This document shows, in pieces, positions 61,063 through 64,000 of a DNA stretch of 64,000 nt (position 1 is the stretch's first letter; the number at the start of each line of letters is the position of its first letter). The position numbers and the translations under genes are program-made. The notes beneath the pieces are model-generated. The model was given only the letters and a program-made list of their open reading frames with translations, ran no database searches and had not been told where the DNA came from. The DNA comes from Prorocentrum cordatum (Eukaryota > Sar > Dinophyceae > Prorocentrales > Prorocentraceae): NCBI GenBank assembly GCA_963575745.1, contig CAUYUJ010012625.1, positions 173,501 to 237,500 of the forward strand, read 5' to 3'.

Positions 61063-61232
61063 TGGGTCCGAGTAGATGGGGTCGCAGGATCCCGCCGCAT
61101 TGCCAGTGCATCGGAGCCATCAGCGTGGAGAAACTCTGACTCCACGTCGAGCCGCATTGTCTCCGTGCATCGGCGATGCGGAGCGATCACGGGGCTCTAT
61201 CTACTCGGACCCCATGTGGGATGCCCAGGAAT
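61063..61232. repeat. Foldback (inverted repeat) element of 170 bp
   Basis: GGGTCCGAGTAGATGGGGTC ... CCGCATTGCC on the left pairs with the reverse complement of GCGATGCGG ... CTATCTACTCGGACCCCAT on the right. The loop holds GGAGAAACTCTGACTCC, itself a small hairpin. A partial relative lies at 3905-4012. Confidence 0.65.
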
Positions 61233-61463
61233 AGTTGTGCAACACCAGCTGTGGTCGTGCACTCGCACCCTGGGCCCGCGGACTGGTGCGCAAGACACCC
61301 CCGGCCCGAACCAAGGGGGGCGCGCGCGAATCCCGCACGGCTCCAGGCTGGGCCTTCTCAGGATTCATGCTCGCGCTCGCTCCGGCTCGCCCGGGAGGGA
61401 CGGCTGGGGAGGTGAGGGCCAGTGGGGAAGACGAAGGTAGGGGTATTGTCTTCTTCAATCAAT

Positions 61464-62785
61464 TCATGTTGCTTCTTCTTCAATCAATTCACCGCTTCGC
61501 TGCGCCATCGCTCCTGCGTAGTCAAAGAACCCTTCCAGGAACCTGAAGTCGTGCCGTGCCGGGTCGTAGACTGGCGCGCGGCCCCCTCTCGCGTCGCAAT
61601 ACTGCCTCCACGTCCTCGCCCACTCCGGCGACCTGCTCTGACTTATGCGGATCATCAAGCTCATGAGCTGCGCTGCCTCCCCCTCCGAAAGGCCCGCCGC
61701 CTCGGGGGCCCTCGGGAACTCCCTGGGCCTATCGGCCGACGTGGGCTGCTCTAGGTGGTGGGCTGCCTCGGCTGCCTTGCTGGGTTCACGCGCTGCGCTG
61801 CCTGGGGTGTGCGGCCGCTTAGCTGCTGAAACTGGCCGACCCGACTTAGTGGATGGTTGCCCCAAGAACTGCGGAAACTCCTTGGATATCGCCTGCAGAA
61901 CCTCTGGCGGCAACGCTTGCAGTTGCGCCTGCAGCCCGTCCGCGGCGGCCCTGATCGCAGCGTGCATGGCGCTCACTTTGCCGGAGCCCTGGCCCAAGAA
62001 CTCGAGTGTGGCCCCTTTGCCCAGTAAGTCAAGCTGTACAACGCACGTGTCGTCGGCGGGATAGGTATATCTTAAGGTGCCCTTTCGCAAACAACCCAGT
62101 TGAGCTTGAACCGACTTCTCGAAGTCGTCCTTCGCCCGGAGCGCCTTGCTGTGATCTTGTTTTCTATGCGCAATTTTCTGTTGTACCTCTGGCGGCTGCG
62201 CTTCCAGTTGCGCCTGCAGCCCATCCAAGGCGGCCCTGATCGCAGCATGCATGGCGCTCACTTTGCCGGAGCCCTGGCCAACGAACTCGAGTGGAACGTC
62301 TTGCTCCGGCAGGTCAAGCTGCACAGCGCATGCGCCGTCGCCAGTCAACGCATAACGCAAGACTCCTTTTGGCATGACCCCCCCGAAGACGCTGGCCTCC
62401 ACGAGCTTCTCCAACTTCGCCTTCGCGCGCTGCGCCTCCTTGCGCTCCTGACTTCTCCGCACAATCTCTTTCTGTCCGTCCAGTGGCAAGCGCTTCAGGT
62501 ATGCTGGCAAAGCGTCGCATGCCTGTTGCGCCGCAGCGTGAGCCGACCCCGCGTCATCTACCCCCACTCCGACGAACGAGAGCGGGCACCCGACTTCCAA
62601 CACGTTGATCCGAATGATGCACCTCGAGCCGCCTTCATGGCTCGAATAATCACGGTCCACATCGCCAGGAAAAACATTGCTCCCCAGAAGCATCTGCAGA
62701 AAGGGCACCAACCCGCTGCCTCTGGAGTTGGAAGCCGCCTCGACCGCCTTTGCGATTGGCAAGATTGTGGCTCGAACCCCCTTGA
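61464..62785 (-). CDS. Protein with three dsRNA-binding-like repeats, 3' exon
   Basis: Open from an acceptor-like GTTCAAG at about 62786 (RATILPIAKAVEAASNSRGS) to TGA at 61464; about 437 residues. Three repeats of about 95 residues each end in a dsRBD-like helix: VGVGVDDAGSAHAAAQQACD, then GQGSGKVSAMHAAIRAALDG, then GQGSGKVSAMHAAIRAAADG. Each is preceded by a beta-strand-like LRYALTG..., VQLDLPEQDVPLEF-type stretch and a charged linker. Repeats 2 and 3 are nearly identical at DNA level, so one arose recently by duplication. The C-terminus contains PEWARTWRQYCDARGG and DPARHDFRFLEGFFDYAG, a pattern I recall from other dinoflagellate proteins but cannot verify. It may bind structured RNA. No ATG lies at the 5' border, so it is joined to upstream exons. 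Confidence 0.6.
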
Positions 62786-62787
62786 AC

Positions 62788-62998
62788 AGGGACCGACCGT
62801 CCCGGCATTTCTATAGGCCTACGACGAGATGTTCTCAGGAGCCAGAAAGGTTCTAAGAACAGAAACCATGTTCTTAGAACAGAAGCCCGATGCGTTGAAA
62901 CAAGACAGTCCCAACCAGAACTGTTCTGAGAACACTTCGTGGAAAACGCAAAAGGATCTTAGAACATTGTTTGGTAGGCCTATAGGCACGCCAGTTAG
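62788..62998. mobile_element. TIR element family B, copy 2, in an intron of the dsRBD-like gene
   Basis: GGGACCGACCGTCCCGGCAT at the left; GGCATTTCTATAGGCCTAC pairs with the right end GTAGGCCTATAGGCACGCC. GTTCTNAGAAC palindromes are spaced inside. It starts two bases from the 5' border of the 3' exon, and its homologue at 42798-42990 also abuts a coding segment. Confidence 0.75.
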
Positions 62999-63064
62999 GA
63001 GGCAACTACTGGAGGGTTTTCGTCGAAAGGATTACGGAGGATTAAGCCCCATTTAAGGGGCTGT

Positions 63065-63200
63065 TACGCCAGGAAAGGGCCTCGGACCAAGCGGGATTAA
63101 GCGGGATTCAACGGGATTGAGCCGGATCAAGCGGGATCAAGCCCGATTTCGGACCAGGGCAAAATCAGAATTTGACCTCCCAGGAGTTGCATCCGAACGC
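63065..63200. repeat. Dispersed repeat R3, copy 3
   Basis: AAGCGGGATTAAGCGGGATT ... GACCTCCCAGGAGTTGCATC; together with the family B element it fills the interval between the 3' exon and the preceding probable exon. Confidence 0.6.
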
Positions 63201-63204
63201 CAGG

Positions 63205-63366
63205 ACGCTTCGCCACTGCTTGAGCCTCCGCTGCGAGCAGATATGCCGACGCCTCCGGCTCAGCTGCGGGCACCGCCCCCCGCCGCGGGGCGGCCCTGGC
63301 CGCTGCCCCCCGCGCGAGGCACTGGCCGGGGGCGCGCGCACCTCGCCAGCGGCCCGCCCATGGCGT
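63205..63366 (-). CDS. Probable exon of the dsRBD-like gene
   Basis: The minus-strand frame reads GAVPAAEPEASAYLLAAEAQ AVAKRP; it is Ala/Glu-rich and protein-like. It is flanked upstream by TIR element A (63369-63734) and downstream by R3 and the family B element. The join to the neighbouring exons is not proven. Confidence 0.4.
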
Positions 63367-63368
63367 TA

Positions 63369-63734
63369 AGTCGGGCCTGTCCCTCTCCAGGGGGGACATG
63401 CAAAAAAAGTAAAAACATAGTCTGGGGACTGTTTTTGGAATATGTTTGGGCATCTTTCGGAGGCCTGGAAATTGGCACCAACACCAAGACAGGGGGTTGC
63501 CTCCACGGGGGGAAGGTGATCCTAGATTTTCGGTGCTGGTGGTAATAGTTCGGCCACCTTGGAGGCCAGAATATTACCACCATCACCGAGATCGGGATCT
63601 CCTTCCCTCGGTGGAGGCACACCGCCGAAATTGGTGTTGGTGTCAATCTCTAGGCCTGCGAATCTTTTGAATACGTCTTAAATAACTTTTAGTTTTCGTC
63701 CAGCAATCCCCCTGCAAGGGGACAGGCCCGACCT
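63369..63734. mobile_element. TIR element family A, long foldback copy
   Basis: 366 bp. AGTCGGGCCTGTCCCTCTCC at the left pairs with AGGGGACAGGCCCGACCT at the right. The inverted similarity continues inwards (ATTGGCACCAACACCAAG / TTGGTGTTGGTGTCAAT; GTTGCCTCCACGG / GGTGGAGGCACACC; TGGTGGTAATAGT / AATATTACCACC), so the whole element folds back. Its ends equal those of the eIF4G intron element at 34171-34330. It lies between two minus-strand coding-like segments. Confidence 0.8.
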
Positions 63735-63982
63735 GACCCTGGCAGCCGGCCGCAGCCCGGCAAGGCCGCGGCCTCCTGCGCGTGGCCGACCTCCGGCAGC
63801 CGGCCGCAGCCTGGCAGGGCCGCGGCCAGGCAGGCCGCAGCCGCCGCGGCGGCCCCGGCCGCAGCCGCCACCGGCGGCCCCGCGCGGCGCCGCCGCGGCG
63901 CCGCCGCGAGGCGGCCAGGGCGCCGGTGCGCAGAGGCTGCGCTGGCCATCGCGCCGCGGGGCGGCGGGGCGGCGGGCGCTGC
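63735..63982 (-). CDS. Probable 5' exon of the dsRBD-like gene, Ala-rich
   Basis: The ATG at about 63950 (MASAASAHRRPGRLAAAPRR) opens an Ala/Gly/Arg-rich frame with two copies of LPGCGRLP, ending GSG at CAG|GTCGGG, the left edge of the TIR element on this strand. It follows directly after the SL-like sequence, as expected for a 5' exon. Compositional bias means the frame could be open by chance. Confidence 0.35.
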
Positions 63983-64000
63983 CTGAGCCAAAACGGCTAC
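63983..64000 (-). other. Spliced-leader relic (cut by the window edge)
   Basis: Minus strand GTAGCCGTTTTGGCTCAG matches the dinoflagellate SL core GTAGCCATTTTGGCTCAAG with one substitution and one base changed at the junction. SL relics at gene starts are known from dinoflagellates as signs of mRNA-derived gene copies reinserted into the genome. The first SL bases lie outside the window. Confidence 0.7.

Noticed and set aside
62755-62785. tRNA B-box-like GGCTCGAACCCC
   Set aside because: It lies at the start of the dsRBD-like 3' exon and has no A box or stems around it.

Overview
The window looks like nuclear DNA of a dinoflagellate (possibly a Prorocentrum-like species; that genus guess is from memory). 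Reasons seen in the sequence: high GC; few protein genes spread among very many repeats; genes interrupted by short sequences with terminal inverted repeats (TIRs), resembling the introner elements described in dinoflagellates; and copies close to the dinoflagellate spliced leader (SL) on the strand of the genes, at 63983-64000 and 44683-44701. Nothing indicates a bacterium, virus or organelle. The gene models rest on translated similarity recognised by eye.

Layout. 1-8.5 kb: repeats only (palindromic families, a 77/88-bp tandem composite element, GGA/CCT tracts). 8.9-13.6 kb (minus): a nearly intact LINE-type retrotransposon with apurinic-type endonuclease, reverse transcriptase (YADD) and C2H2 fingers, followed by a second ORF in another frame; an exact 78-bp repeat lies inside the polyprotein and again downstream. 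14-31 kb: repeats, including a second and larger 77-bp composite element, a TG/CGTG tract, blocks of an 11-bp motif (AAGACGGCCCC / AAGAGGCCCCC), a GTGGTGAAAGCTAT minisatellite, a GCGGCCGCGA-rich dispersed family and a 500-bp CCA tract.

31.5-44.7 kb (minus): an eIF4G-like translation initiation factor gene. The MIF4G and C-terminal helical parts sit in one large 3' exon (31527-33448). Pro/Gln-rich N-terminal exons lie at about 33.7, 34.1, 38.7, 39.5 and 43.2 kb; the last three are assigned by composition and order. The sequence between them holds at least eight short TIR elements of several families, most with another copy elsewhere in the window.

45-50 kb: a 1.55-kb foldback element with arms of about 500-600 bp around a 43-bp minisatellite, then a 1.6-kb composite of the 11-bp motif organised in ~398-bp higher-order units. 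50-53.9 kb: dispersed repeats and serial hairpins. 53.9-58.2 kb (minus): a decayed Penelope-like retroelement flanked by repeat modules in permuted order. 58.2-61.3 kb: repeats. 61.5-64 kb (minus): a gene for a protein with three dsRNA-binding-like repeats, with two TIR elements between its probable exons and an SL-like sequence at its 5' end, at the window edge.

The genes do not form a pathway; eIF4G and the dsRBD-like protein both concern RNA. The main interest is how genes, TIR introners and composite tandem repeats are interleaved. Many long open frames over tandem repeats (Pro, His, Ser, Gly, Arg, or Gly-Arg-Leu repeats) are treated as artefacts.
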